From contig NZ_JAGFWR010000001.1 of the NCBI RefSeq assembly GCF_017599305.1, positions 806,001-870,000 on the forward strand: DNA of 64,000 bases, read 5' to 3'. Source of the DNA: Micromonospora antibiotica. Its GTDB lineage: Bacteria; Actinomycetota; Actinomycetes; Mycobacteriales; Micromonosporaceae. This document shows, piece by piece, positions 1-8,221 of this stretch (position 1 is its first letter; every line of letters begins with the position of its first letter). A program made the position numbers and the translations under genes. Under the pieces are notes generated by a model. It saw only the letters and a list, made by a program, of their open reading frames with translations. It had not been told where the DNA came from and searched no databases.

Positions 1-9
1 GCTGATGTC

Positions 10-870
10 ATGGGCATGCTCTGCGCGGTCAGCTTCAACCGGTACGGGCGGCTCTACTACCTCGACCCGGGGGAGTTCCGTCCGCAGGTCGGTGACCGGG
101 TGCTCGTCCCCACCGACGACGGCCCCGAGGTGGCGGAGTGCGTCTGGGCGGCGCAGTGGGTCACCGAGGAGACCGACGGTTTCCCGAAGCTGGCCGGGCT
201 GGCCGGTGATGACGACCTGCGCCGTGACGAGTTGCTGCGGCGGCGTAAGGCCGAGGCGAAGGTGGCGGCGAAGCGGCTGATCCGGGAGCACGGCCTGCCG
301 ATGAAGGTGGTCGCGGTGGACCACGTCCTCGCCGCCACCGAGGGCACCGGGGACCGGACGACGGTCTACTTCACCGCCCCGCACCGGGTGGACTTCCGCT
401 CCCTGGTCCGGGACCTGGGTGCGACCCTGCACTGCCGGGTGGAGCTGCGGCAGCTCTCGGCCCGTGACTCCGCCCGGGTGCAGGGTGGCATCGGCTCCTG
501 CGGCCGGGACCTGTGCTGCGCCACCTTCCTCAACGACTTCGAGCCGGTGACCATCCGGATGGCCAAGGACCAGGACCTCCCGTTGAACCCGTTGCGGATC
601 TCCGGGGCCTGTGGCCGGCTGATGTGCTGCCTCAAGTACGAGCACCCGCTCTATGCCAAGTTCACCGAGTCCGCCCCGGCGGTCGGCAGCCGGGTCACCA
701 CACCCGAGGGGGAGGGCCGGGTGGTCGGCCACAGCGTCCCCCGGGACGCGGTGACCGTCCGGCTGGACGCCGACGGCTCGCGCTCCATGTGTTCCCGTGC
801 CGACGTCTGCGGGTCCCGCAGCGCCTACGAGAGCCGTGACCTGTCCGGCCCGGAGGCGGCGACGCGCTGA
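10..870 (+). CDS. PSP1 / RicT-like regulatory protein
   Basis: A 286-residue PSP1-domain protein related to RicT/YaaT, which in Bacillus belongs to the Fe-S-containing Ric complex that modulates RNase Y and phosphorelay signalling. That role is not established in actinomycetes, so it is inferred here only from family. The N-terminal segment (residues 1-50) has the typical opening MGMLCAVSFNRYGRLYYLDP. The conserved cysteines sit in two clusters, GSCGRDLCC (C164, C169, C170) and CGRLMCC (C201, C206, C207), as expected for Fe-S ligation. The ATG at 10 fits family length, but the window begins just upstream, so a slightly earlier start cannot be excluded. The next gene is on the opposite strand and ends 45 bp downstream. 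Confidence 0.88.
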   Translation: MGMLCAVSFNRYGRLYYLDPGEFRPQVGDRVLVPTDDGPEVAECVWAAQWVTEETDGFPKLAGLAGDDDLRRDELLRRRKAEAKVAAKRLIREHGLPMKVVAVDHVLAATEGTGDRTTVYFTAPHRVDFRSLVRDLGATLHCRVELRQLSARDSARVQGGIGSCGRDLCCATFLNDFEPVTIRMAKDQDLPLNPLRISGACGRLMCCLKYEHPLYAKFTESAPAVGSRVTTPEGEGRVVGHSVPRDAVTVRLDADGSRSMCSRADVCGSRSAYESRDLSGPEAATR

Positions 871-915
871 TCGACGTGACCCGGTTGGCGGAGTCGGTCG
901 TCTGCCGCCGGCACC

Positions 916-1284
916 TCAGGCGCGGTCGTGCAGGGTGACCTGGTAGCCGTCGGGGTCGGCGAAGGTGAATGTCCGGCCGAAGGGGCCGTCGACCGGTGCG
1001 GAGACGATGGTGTGCCCGTCGGTGACGAGCGCGTCGTGGATGGCCTGCACGTCCGTGGCGTGTAGCCAGATCGCGGCACCGATGCCGGGCTGGGCGACGG
1101 AGTCGAGATCGGTGCCGGTGACGACGTCACGCAGGGCGAACGCGATCGGCCTGGTCGCGAAGACGACGGCGTGCGGGGGCCCGGCCGGCGAGCGGACGAG
1201 GCCGAGGTAGCGCTCGTAGAACGCCTGGGAGGCGGCGAGGTCGCGGGCCTGGAGCGAGATGAAGTCGGGGCCGGTGACGGGCAT
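916..1284 (-). CDS. VOC (glyoxalase/bleomycin-resistance fold) protein
   Basis: A 122-residue single-domain VOC superfamily protein. It begins with DFISLQARDLAASQAFYERY, the typical first beta-alpha unit, and ends with a metal-site-like strand (FADPDGYQVTLHD). Such proteins are metal-dependent lyases, dioxygenases or binding proteins; the substrate cannot be read from sequence. It is divergent from a MarR regulator, with two perfect palindromes between the two starts, so it is probably that regulator's main target, for example a detoxification enzyme induced by a small electrophile. The start at 1284 is the only ATG in frame near the N-terminal motif and is preceded by a purine-rich site (AAGAAGGAGAA on the minus strand). 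Confidence 0.85.
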   Translation of the reverse strand: MPVTGPDFISLQARDLAASQAFYERYLGLVRSPAGPPHAVVFATRPIAFALRDVVTGTDLDSVAQPGIGAAIWLHATDVQAIHDALVTDGHTIVSAPVDGPFGRTFTFADPDGYQVTLHDRA

Positions 1285-1303
1285 GGTGGTTCTCCTTCTT
1301 TCA

Positions 1304-1347
1304 TGTCAGGTTCCTGACACGACTCAACCTATGTCAGAATCCTGACA
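1304..1347. promoter_or_regulatory. Paired MarR-type operators
   Basis: Two 16-bp palindromes of the same design, TGTCAGGTTCCTGACA (1304-1319) and TGTCAGAATCCTGACA (1332-1347), lie 28 bp apart centre to centre between the divergent VOC and marR genes. Both arms are TGTCAG/CTGACA. The second ends on the A of the marR ATG, so a bound dimer would block marR initiation as well as the VOC promoter. This predicts autorepression and co-repression released by a ligand. Confidence 0.8.
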
Positions 1348-1826
1348 TGAGTCAAGGTGATGCCGGCATCGACCTGAACACGTCCCTGGGCTACCTGCTG
1401 AAGGAGGCGTCGAGCGCCCTGCGGGTCGCCATGGAGGAGGTGCTGCGGCCCCTCGGGATGGGCGTGACGCACTACGCCTGCCTCGAACTGCTGGCGCAGC
1501 GACCGGGACTGTCGAACTCCGAACTCGCGCGGGGCGCATTCGTGACCCGGCAGACGATGAACGTCCTGCTCCAGAACCTGGAACGGGAGGGCTACGTGAC
1601 CAGGCCCGCCGAGGCCCCCGTGGGCAAGGCGCTGCCCGCGCGGCTCACGCCGAGCGGTCGACGCAGCCTGGACCAGGCGACCGCCGCCGTCCGCTCGGTC
1701 GAGGTCAGAATGCTCTCCGGCATGACCGAGGCCGAACGCTCAGCCGCCTTCCACGCCCTGAAGAGCATGATCCTCTCCCTCGCCTCCCCACCCACCCCAC
1801 CTCCACCCCCCGCTGATCGGGGTTGA
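1347..1826 (+). CDS. MarR family transcriptional regulator
   Basis: A 159-residue MarR-type winged-helix regulator. The DNA-binding region is visible around residues 45-110: helix pair LSNSELARGAFVTRQTMNVL, then the wing with a PAEAPVGKALPARLT segment. The C-terminus is a helix followed by a proline-rich tail. The ATG overlaps the second of two perfect palindromes, which implies autoregulation. The gene is divergent from a VOC protein (916-1284), the likely regulated partner. Its stop codon TGA lies inside the left arm of a long inverted repeat (1823-1880) that probably ends transcription. The effector is unknown. Confidence 0.88.
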   Translation: MSQGDAGIDLNTSLGYLLKEASSALRVAMEEVLRPLGMGVTHYACLELLAQRPGLSNSELARGAFVTRQTMNVLLQNLEREGYVTRPAEAPVGKALPARLTPSGRRSLDQATAAVRSVEVRMLSGMTEAERSAAFHALKSMILSLASPPTPPPPPADRG

Positions 1827-1880
1827 TCAAGAGGTTTACGTCAGTTTGATCGCGCCTGGTGACGCAAACCTCTTGATCAA
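1823..1880. repeat. Interspersed long palindrome, copy 1 (convergent-gene terminator-like)
   Basis: Arms 1823-1843 and 1860-1880 (core TGATCAAGAGGTTT and its complement AAACCTCTTGATCA) are separated by 16 nt and match at 20 of 21 positions. Very similar palindromes lie at 21592-21659 and 48048-48115. This copy supplies the TGA stop of the marR gene and separates it from the convergent metallophosphoesterase gene. The position suggests bidirectional transcription termination. Confidence 0.85.
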
Positions 1881-1920
1881 CATCGACGGGCGGGCGGGCG
1901 GAGGGCGGGGGTGGGTGGGG

Positions 1921-3816
1921 TCAGGTGAGGGTTATCGGGGGTTCGGCCAGGTGGGGGGTCAGTGGGGTGCGGGGGGTCAGCCAGGAGGCGGTGGGGGACT
2001 GGTCGGGGTTGAGCTGCCAGTCGTGGCAGACCCGGTCGACGGCGATCGGATAGACGGTCAGCGTGCCGTCCGGGTCGATGCGCATCCGCAGGAACGACTT
2101 CGAGTCCTCGATGCCCTGCCCGGCGAAGAGTTCGTTGACGTTGACCCCGAAGGTGCCCGCCACCAGCAGGTATGCGGCCACCACCTGGGTGGCGGCCAGC
2201 CCGATCACCGGGCCGTAGACCACGGCGGCGGCGACTGCCGGCAGCGGCCACGGCCAGTGGTAGAACGGCAGGTGCAGCCAGACCCAGGTGCCGGCGACCG
2301 CGAGCGCCACGTGCGCCAGCCCGTGACCGATGCCGAGCAGCCAGTGCCGGACGTGCCGTTTCCCGCTGGCGCTGGGCGGCTGGGCGAAGAACGCCGCACT
2401 GAGCAGCGTCACCCCCAACATGATCACCAACGGGACGCTGAACAGCCGCTGCTCGGTGCCGGTCCGGTTGGCCGCGACCCCGGCCATGGCGAGCATCAGC
2501 AGCGTGTGCAGGGTGCCGAGCAGGGTCCCGAAACCCGGGTTGCGCCGGGGCAGCCGGTGGAAGATCCCCCAGCCGTAGCGGCGGGAGCGGGCCGCGTCGG
2601 GGAACCGGGCCACCAGGTCGTACGCGCGGGTGCGGCTGGCCCGGCGGGACAGGGTGTCCTTCGGGGGCACCTCGATCCGCTCGGGCAGGGTGTGCGTCGG
2701 ATACAGGTACGCGCCGCCCCCGCCGCAGGTGATCAACTGTCGTTCCGGGCCGGCGTACCGGGCGTAGTGGTGCAGGTCGCCGGAGACCAGCAGCCGCACG
2801 TGCGCGCCGGTGGGCGCGATGATCGTCCGGACGAAGTAGTCGATCGAGTCGTACGCGGTGGGATGGTCGACGGACTTCACCCAGGTCGGTGCCGGCACCG
2901 CCAGGATCACCCGGGAGTCGGGGCCGAGCCGGCGGGCCACCTCGTCGAAGTACGACAGCTGCGGGTCGTCCAGGTAGGACCCCGACTGGTCGTCCAGGCC
3001 GAGCAGCCACCACCCGGCCGGTAGTTCCACCGCGAAGTACGACCGGGACTGGCCGGTGCCCCAGCCGCCGAAGTTGCGGTCCCGGGAGCGGACGAACAGC
3101 CGCAGGAACGCGGTCAGCCCGTCGTACCAGTCATGATTGCCGGGCACCGCGAACAGCGTCGGCCGCTGCGGCGGGGCCACCGGCAGCGCCGCCTGGTACG
3201 GCCCCTTGCACCGGTCCTCGTACGCCTCGTAGGCCGCCGACGGGTAGACCTGGTCGCCCCCCATCACCAGGGTCTGCGCCCGGGGCAGCCGGTGCCCGTC
3301 GACCGTCAGCTCCGGCTGGGCCAGCAGGTACGCCACCGAGTAGGTGGCGTCGAAGCCGTCGCCCAGGTCGGCCACGTAGTCCAGCCACAGCCCACCGTCC
3401 GGGCCGACCTGCGCGCCGATCCGCGCGTCGAGCGCGTTCTGCAACTCCCGTTTGTCGAGGTACGCCCCGAAGAGCATCGCCAGCAGGGTACGGATGCCGG
3501 TGCTGATCAACAGGAACGGCGCGAGCCAGGGGACCGGCTTACGGGGAGTGAAACCCAGCTCCACCGGATCAATGCCCCGTGGCCTGCGGACGGCCCGCTC
3601 ACCGGGAGCGTGCTCGGCGTCCGGAGCGACGGTCGGGTGCGGTGCGGCGCGGTCCGCCGGGGCGTCGACGGGGCCGGGACCGGCCGAAGCGCGGTCGTCG
3701 ACGCTCTGTCCACCGCCGTCGGGGGTGGTGGGGCCGCCGGAAGTGGCGTGGCCGTCGGGGGTGGCGGGGCCGTCGGGGGTGGCGGGGCCGTCGGGGGTGA
3801 CGTGGTCGTCGCTCAC
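1921..3816 (-). CDS. Membrane metallophosphoesterase family protein
   Basis: A 631-residue protein with a calcineurin-like phosphoesterase domain in the middle and membrane segments at both ends. Metal-site motifs are GNHDW and GDLHHYARY. An N-terminal Thr-Pro-Asp-Gly repeat (residues about 5-40, encoded by a tandem repeat near 3730-3800) precedes a hydrophobic segment (WLAPFLLISTGI). At least four hydrophobic helices follow the catalytic domain (LHTLLMLAMAGVAA, LVIMLGVTLLSAAFFA and others), so the enzyme is membrane-anchored. The substrate is unknown; phosphodiester or phospholipid-type esters are possible. It is convergent with marR and is followed by palindromic repeat copy 1. The start is the first ATG before the repeat. 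Confidence 0.82.
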   Translation of the reverse strand: MSDDHVTPDGPATPDGPATPDGHATSGGPTTPDGGGQSVDDRASAGPGPVDAPADRAAPHPTVAPDAEHAPGERAVRRPRGIDPVELGFTPRKPVPWLAPFLLISTGIRTLLAMLFGAYLDKRELQNALDARIGAQVGPDGGLWLDYVADLGDGFDATYSVAYLLAQPELTVDGHRLPRAQTLVMGGDQVYPSAAYEAYEDRCKGPYQAALPVAPPQRPTLFAVPGNHDWYDGLTAFLRLFVRSRDRNFGGWGTGQSRSYFAVELPAGWWLLGLDDQSGSYLDDPQLSYFDEVARRLGPDSRVILAVPAPTWVKSVDHPTAYDSIDYFVRTIIAPTGAHVRLLVSGDLHHYARYAGPERQLITCGGGGAYLYPTHTLPERIEVPPKDTLSRRASRTRAYDLVARFPDAARSRRYGWGIFHRLPRRNPGFGTLLGTLHTLLMLAMAGVAANRTGTEQRLFSVPLVIMLGVTLLSAAFFAQPPSASGKRHVRHWLLGIGHGLAHVALAVAGTWVWLHLPFYHWPWPLPAVAAAVVYGPVIGLAATQVVAAYLLVAGTFGVNVNELFAGQGIEDSKSFLRMRIDPDGTLTVYPIAVDRVCHDWQLNPDQSPTASWLTPRTPLTPHLAEPPITLT

Positions 3817-3911
3817 CGGAGCAGCCTAGTCGTCCCGCACGACACCGATGTCCCATGATGTCCGGGTCACCCGACGCCGGAACCCTCTCGGTTCCGTCGG
3901 GGACCGTACCG

Positions 3912-3917
3912 TATACT
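3912..3917 (+). promoter_or_regulatory. -10 element of tRNA-Thr promoter
   Basis: TATACT ends 12 nt before the tRNA 5' end, at the right distance for a sigma-A-type -10 box. No strong -35 is visible upstream (a TTCCGT-like hexamer is the best candidate). Confidence 0.6.
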
Positions 3918-3928
3918 CGATGATCGTT

Positions 3929-4002
3929 GCCGCCTTAGCTCAGTCGGCTAGAGCGACGCACTCGTAATGCGTAGGTCGACGGTTCGATTCCGTCAGGCGG
4001 CT
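3929..4002 (+). tRNA. tRNA-Thr (anticodon CGU)
   Basis: A 74-nt cloverleaf. The acceptor stem GCCGCCT pairs with AGGCGGC, the D-arm is GCTC/GAGC, the anticodon stem is ACGCA/TGCGT with loop CTCGTAA (anticodon CGT at 3963-3965, reading ACG), and the T-loop is TTCGATT. CCA is not encoded. It lies beside a remnant of a tyrosine recombinase and two transposase remnants, consistent with past use of the tRNA as an integration site. Confidence 0.97.
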
Positions 4003-4011
4003 CAGAGTGAT

Positions 4012-4041
4012 GCCCTGACCGGCGGGTTCGCTGGTCAGGGC
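4012..4041 (+). terminator. Intrinsic terminator after tRNA-Thr
   Basis: Stem GCCCTGACC (4012-4020) pairs with GGTCAGGGC (4033-4041) and is followed by a T-rich run (TTCATTTTC). It is 10 nt after the tRNA. Confidence 0.85.
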
Positions 4042-4166
4042 TTCATTTTCATCGATGGGGTTTGAATCGCCCCCCGAAAACCCTGCCGACGATCAGGTTC
4101 CGCTCACCTGCCAGCGGAGGTGCAGGGTCTACTTAGCCCGGCGCCTCCCGCGATCTTGAGGCGTAG

Positions 4167-4409
4167 GGCCAGTTGTCTCCGGACCTGTCGCCGCCGCCCA
4201 AGCGAAAAGGGGGCGCCGAATCCGATGACAGCCTCATCCCTCTCACCCTCGGCGAGGTCCGCCGTCGGCTGGCACACCTGATCACCACCACCGGAGCCTT
4301 CGACCACATCCATCGATGGTCACGATGGCGACGACGACACCAGCACTGCGCCAAAACAGCCCACTACCAGCGAATACACCGACTCCACCAGGTGTGGCTG
4401 GAGTACTGA
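4167..4409 (+). pseudogene. C-terminal fragment of a DDE transposase
   Basis: The frame ends ...GAFDHIHRWSRWRRRHQHCA and ARG-rich residues typical of the C-terminus of IS701/IS4-like transposases of actinomycetes. An LTLGEVRRRLAHLI segment precedes it. An in-frame stop just upstream (4164) removes the rest, and no catalytic region or inverted repeats are visible. It is therefore a decayed remnant. The family assignment comes from recognition of the tail motif only. Confidence 0.6.
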
Positions 4410-4439
4410 GGCGAACGACAGGCCACTCGTTAGGTACGG

Positions 4440-4574
4440 TGCCTCCTTGTCGATCAGGGTGGCGACGGTCTTGCGGAAGGTGTGCGGGGTGACCCGTTCG
4501 AGGCCGGCGTCGGCGCGGGCTTGACGCCACTGGCGGCGCACATTTTGCGGTGACAGCCAGGTGTCGTTCCGGGA
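4440..4574 (-). pseudogene. C-terminal fragment of a tyrosine recombinase (integrase)
   Basis: The segment NVRRQWRQARADAGLERVTP followed by HTFRKTVATLIDKEA matches the box-II region (H-x-x-R) of actinomycete plasmid or AICE integrases. Upstream sequence continues the match in another frame (a VFGFFDIDPP-like stretch, 4600-4700), so a frameshift is likely, and the final catalytic Tyr region is absent. The position about 440 bp from the 3' end of tRNA-Thr is what a decayed tRNA-integrated element would leave. Confidence 0.65.
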
Positions 4575-4745
4575 TGGGCCTTGTCCGGCAGGTCGAGCTG
4601 TACCTCGTGGGAGAGGGGTGGGTCGATGTCGAAGAAGCCGAACACGACGGCGGGCAGGGTGTACTCCAGGTCTGCTGTCCGCCTGGAGTAGGCCGTTGTC
4701 GGCGAGTGCGGCCAGGTAGTCACGAGAGGGCGGCAGCTTTGAGCT

Positions 4746-4874
4746 CTGCAGCTTCAGCGGCCCGAACTCGTCGACGCAGAGCACCCTGCCGTCGGCGGGT
4801 GGGTGGTCGTAGAGGTCCAGGATTCGGCGCATCTTCGACGTGATGTCGGGGCCTGTGGCCCTCCACGTCTTCAT
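4746..4874 (-). pseudogene. IS630-family transposase fragment
   Basis: About 43 residues (ILDLYDHPPADGRVLCVDEF and GPLKLQ) match the part of IS630-type transposases carrying the first catalytic Asp/Glu (VDEFGPL). The remainder is missing, and the frame runs directly into the integrase fragment, so this is a fused relic and not a working transposase. Confidence 0.65.
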
Positions 4875-5072
4875 GGCCTGCCACGAGATTGCGCGTTCGT
4901 GCAGGCTGCCAATCTCAGAGCTTTATGCCGTTTACCTCCATCTTATCCGTTTTGCCTGGATACTCTGCGAGCGAGGTGTTTCGGGCGTTTGTCACCCGGC
5001 AGGACGCGAGCTGACAGCTTGTGCGCGCTGCCTCCTGCCGGGGACGGGATCTTGATTGGCGGGGAGATTTCA

Positions 5073-7880
5073 GTGTCGGTGATTCGCTTGGCTCGCGCGT
5101 GTCGCGTACGCCGTCGTCGTACGGCCTTGGTGATGGCGGGGGCGGTTGCAGCCACGACGATGATGGTCGGGCTCGTCGATTCGCCGGCCTGGGCCCAGAC
5201 CACGGTCCCGCTCGGCACCGCCGAGACCTACGGGGTGTTGGCCGGTCAGGCGGTCACCGACGTCCCGCCCCCGGTCGGTCCTTCGACCATCAACGGGGAC
5301 CTGGGGGTCTGGCCGGGCACGTCGGTCACCGGCGCTCCCGTGGTCAACGGCGCGATCCACGTCGGTGACACCCAGGCGATGCAGGCCCAGTCCGATCTGA
5401 CCACCGCGTACAACTTCGCGGCGGCGGAGCCCACGACCAGTATCGTGAGCGCCGACCTCGGCGGCCAGACCCTGGTCCCCGGGGTGTACACGTCACCCGC
5501 CACCATGTCGCTGACCGGCACCGTCACCCTCGACGGGCAGAACGATCCCGACTCGGTGTTCATCTTCCAGGCGGGATCGTCTTTGATCACCGCCGTCGAC
5601 AGTCGGGTCAGCCTGATCAACGGCGCCCAGCCGTGCAACGTGTTCTGGCAGGTCAGCAGTTCGGCGACGCTGAACACCCGGACCGTCTTCGTCGGGACCA
5701 TCCTGGCGTTGCAGTCGGCGACGCTGGGTGAGGGAGCAACCGTCGCCGGGCGGGTCCTGGCCCGCAACGGGGCCGTCACCCTGATCCACAACACAATCAC
5801 GCGGCCGTTCTGTGCCACTGCCGTCGCGCCGCCGACCATCGCGAAGGCGTTCGATGACGCGATCATCCCGGCGGGCGGGACGACGGCATTGAGCTTCACC
5901 CTGACCAACCCCAACACGAACACCACGCTGACCGGCGTCACCTTCACCGACGCGCTTCCCGCCGGCTTGGTGGTCGCCACCCCCAACGGCCTGACCGGCT
6001 CCTGCGGTGGTGGCACGATCGCGGCGACCGCCGGTGGCGGCAGCATCAGCCTGACCGGCGCGACCCTGCCAGCCGGTGGGAGCTGCACCTTCTCGGTGAA
6101 TGTCACCGGCACCACCAGCGGCACGAAGGTCAACACCAGCGGCCCGGTGGACTCGACGGAAAGCGGCCCGGGTGCCCCCGCCTCGGCGACCGTCGTGGTC
6201 GGTGCCGCTGCCGTCGCGCCGCCGACCATCGCGAAGGCGTTCGATGACGCGATCATCCCGGCGGGCGGGACGACGGCATTGAGCTTCACCCTGACCAACC
6301 CCAACGTGGGTACGGCGTTGACCGGCGTCACCTTCACCGACGCGCTTCCCGCCGGCTTGGTGGTCGCCACCCCCAACGGCCTGACCGGCTCCTGCGGTGG
6401 TGGCACGATCGCGGCGACCGCCGGTGGCGGCAGCATCAGCCTGACCGGCGCGACCCTGCCAGCCGGTGGGAGCTGCACCTTCTCGGTGAACGTCACCGCC
6501 ACCACCAGCGGCACGAAGGTCAACACCAGCGGCCCAGTGAACTCGAACGAGAGCGGCCCGGGAACCCCCGCCGCAGCGAGCATCACGGTCAGGGTGGCCG
6601 CCGCACCGACGTTCACCAAAGCCTTCGAGGATCCCACCATCCCGCTCGACGGGACGACGACGGTGAGCTTCACCCTGACCAACCCCAACACGAACACCAC
6701 GCTGACCGGTGTCAGCTTCGTCGACAACCTCCCTGCGGGGCTGGTGGTGGCCACGCCCAACGGCGCGCAGACCACCTGCGCCTCCGGCACGATCGTGGCG
6801 ACTGCCGGTAGCAGCAGCATCAGCCTGTTCGGCGCCACCATGCCAGCCGGCTCGACCTGCACCGTGTCGGTGAACGTCACAGGTACGACCACTGGGACCA
6901 AGGTCAACACGACGCTCCCCGTCACCTCGGTCCAGAGCGGCCCGGGTGCCCCTGCCTCGGCAAGCGTCGCGGTCGGCCCAGCCGTCATCGCGGCGCCGAC
7001 GATCTCGAAGGCGTTCGGTGACGCGACCATCCCGGCGGGCGGGACGACGGCGCTGAGCTTCACCCTGACCAACCCCAACACGAACACCACGCTGACCGGC
7101 GTCACCTTCACCGATGCACTTCCCGCCGGCTTGGTGGTCGCCACCCCCAACGGCCTGACCGGCTCCTGCGGTGGTGGCACGATCGCGGCGACCGCCGGTG
7201 GCGGCAGCATCAGCCTGACCGGCGCGACCCTGCCAGCCGGTGGGAGCTGCACCTTCTCGGTGAACGTCACCGCCACCACCAGCGGCACGAAGGTCAACAC
7301 CAGCGGCCCAGTGAACTCGAACGAGAGCGGCCCGGGTGCCCCCGCCTCGGCGAACCTCATCGTCGGGGCTTTCGCCGCACCGACGATCACCAAGGCCTTC
7401 CGGGATGCCACGATCGCCCTCCACGGGACGACGACGCTCAGTTTCACTCTCGGCAACCCCAACGGGAATGTGCCGCTGACCGGTGTCGGCTTCGTCGACA
7501 ACCTCCCTGCGGGGCTGGTGGTCGCCACTCCCGCCGCAGCGCAGTCCACCTGCGCTTCCGGCACGGTCACCGCAGCTCCCGGCGGCAGCAGCATCAGCCT
7601 GGCCGGGGCGACCCTGTCGCCCGGCGGGACCTGCACGGTGTCGGTGAACGTCACCGGCAAGACCACCGGTAAGAAGGTCAACACCACGGCCGCCACCTCG
7701 GTCGAGAGCGGCCCGGGTGCTCCTGCATCGGCAAGCCTCACGGTCCGTAAGGGCATCCTGCCCGTCACCGGAAGCGACAGCGCGAGCTACGCTACCGTCG
7801 CACTGGCCATGATCGGCCTCGGTGCGGTGCTGATCGGGATGAGCTACCGGGCTGCCCGGCGTAGGCGCCACGCAGCCTAG
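5073..7880 (+). CDS. LPXTG-anchored DUF3494 (ice-binding-like) adhesin with five repeat domains
   Basis: A 935-residue secreted surface protein. The GTG at 5073 is chosen because GGGGAG precedes it by 6 nt and an ideal signal peptide follows (Arg-rich n-region, hydrophobic core, AWA-Q cleavage site near residue 35). Residues about 40-245 form a DUF3494 domain (GVLAGQAVTDV, STINGDLGVWPG, GVYTSPATMSLTG, SVFIFQAGSSL), the beta-solenoid fold of many ice-binding proteins. Five repeats of about 129 residues follow (residues 250-890), each starting with a P-T-I-x-K-A-F motif, of the DUF11/DUF7933 Ig-like surface type. The end has the sortase motif LPVTG (residues 896-900), a membrane helix and an RRRR tail. 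Ice binding is not implied; many DUF3494 proteins act as adhesins. It is monocistronic and flanked by relic elements upstream. Confidence 0.85.
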   Translation: MSVIRLARACRVRRRRTALVMAGAVAATTMMVGLVDSPAWAQTTVPLGTAETYGVLAGQAVTDVPPPVGPSTINGDLGVWPGTSVTGAPVVNGAIHVGDTQAMQAQSDLTTAYNFAAAEPTTSIVSADLGGQTLVPGVYTSPATMSLTGTVTLDGQNDPDSVFIFQAGSSLITAVDSRVSLINGAQPCNVFWQVSSSATLNTRTVFVGTILALQSATLGEGATVAGRVLARNGAVTLIHNTITRPFCATAVAPPTIAKAFDDAIIPAGGTTALSFTLTNPNTNTTLTGVTFTDALPAGLVVATPNGLTGSCGGGTIAATAGGGSISLTGATLPAGGSCTFSVNVTGTTSGTKVNTSGPVDSTESGPGAPASATVVVGAAAVAPPTIAKAFDDAIIPAGGTTALSFTLTNPNVGTALTGVTFTDALPAGLVVATPNGLTGSCGGGTIAATAGGGSISLTGATLPAGGSCTFSVNVTATTSGTKVNTSGPVNSNESGPGTPAAASITVRVAAAPTFTKAFEDPTIPLDGTTTVSFTLTNPNTNTTLTGVSFVDNLPAGLVVATPNGAQTTCASGTIVATAGSSSISLFGATMPAGSTCTVSVNVTGTTTGTKVNTTLPVTSVQSGPGAPASASVAVGPAVIAAPTISKAFGDATIPAGGTTALSFTLTNPNTNTTLTGVTFTDALPAGLVVATPNGLTGSCGGGTIAATAGGGSISLTGATLPAGGSCTFSVNVTATTSGTKVNTSGPVNSNESGPGAPASANLIVGAFAAPTITKAFRDATIALHGTTTLSFTLGNPNGNVPLTGVGFVDNLPAGLVVATPAAAQSTCASGTVTAAPGGSSISLAGATLSPGGTCTVSVNVTGKTTGKKVNTTAATSVESGPGAPASASLTVRKGILPVTGSDSASYATVALAMIGLGAVLIGMSYRAARRRRHAA
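5818..7755 (+). repeat. Five in-gene tandem repeats, period about 387-390 bp
   Basis: Units begin near 5823, 6213, 6600, 6987 and 7372. Units 1, 2 and 4 are almost identical in DNA over most of their length. Units 3 and 5 form a second subtype (VDNLPAGLVVATP, Cys in TTCASG/STCASG). The A-A-B-A-B arrangement indicates recent duplication or gene conversion inside the reading frame. Confidence 0.9.
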
Positions 7881-8221
7881 GCGCGGGTCCGAGTCACGAG
7901 TGCATCATGTCCGTGATCAGAGGCGAGCCTCATCGACCCGACGTACCGGTGCCACGCCCTGTGCCTGGGCAAGGTCGTCCAGGCTCTCGGCTCGGCAGTG
8001 TCGATTCTTCGCAGGCGGGCGACTCTCGCCACCGGCGCCGTCCGACCCGACCCGACCCGGTCCGGGTGGGCGCGGGCGGGCTCCGGCCACGGGTCCGTGC
8101 CGGGGCGTACGGGTCGCCGAGAAAATTCTGAGAAAGAGCTGTGGGGGCGGCAACCTGCGGGCGGTGGATCGCATGTACCCGGATGTAAGCAACGATCGCC
8201 ACGATCCATAGGGGCCCGAAT
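7881..8221. other. Intergenic region with possible ECF-type promoter
   Basis: No supportable gene. A GGCAACC hexamer-like element at 8149-8155 resembles the -35 (GGAAC/GCAAC type) of ECF promoters and lies about 70 bp before the lipoprotein start. No clear -10 is recognisable. If real, it would let the sigma factor encoded at 9062 drive the lipoprotein gene. The region also holds short CCCGACCCGACC repeats. Confidence 0.3.

Noticed and set aside
1846..3024. Long plus-strand frame opposite the metallophosphoesterase
   Set aside because: Gly/Arg/Pro-rich shadow translation without domains; the minus-strand frame has metallophosphoesterase motifs.
4320..4874. A 184-residue minus-strand protein as one gene
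   Set aside because: The frame joins an IS630 transposase fragment to an integrase fragment with a non-homologous middle; treated as separate relics.
5246..7768. An 840-codon open frame on the minus strand opposite the DUF3494 protein gene
   Set aside because: It is a mirror frame created by high GC and the in-gene repeats; the plus-strand frame has a signal peptide, known domains, an LPXTG signal and a ribosome site, and the antisense product matches no family.
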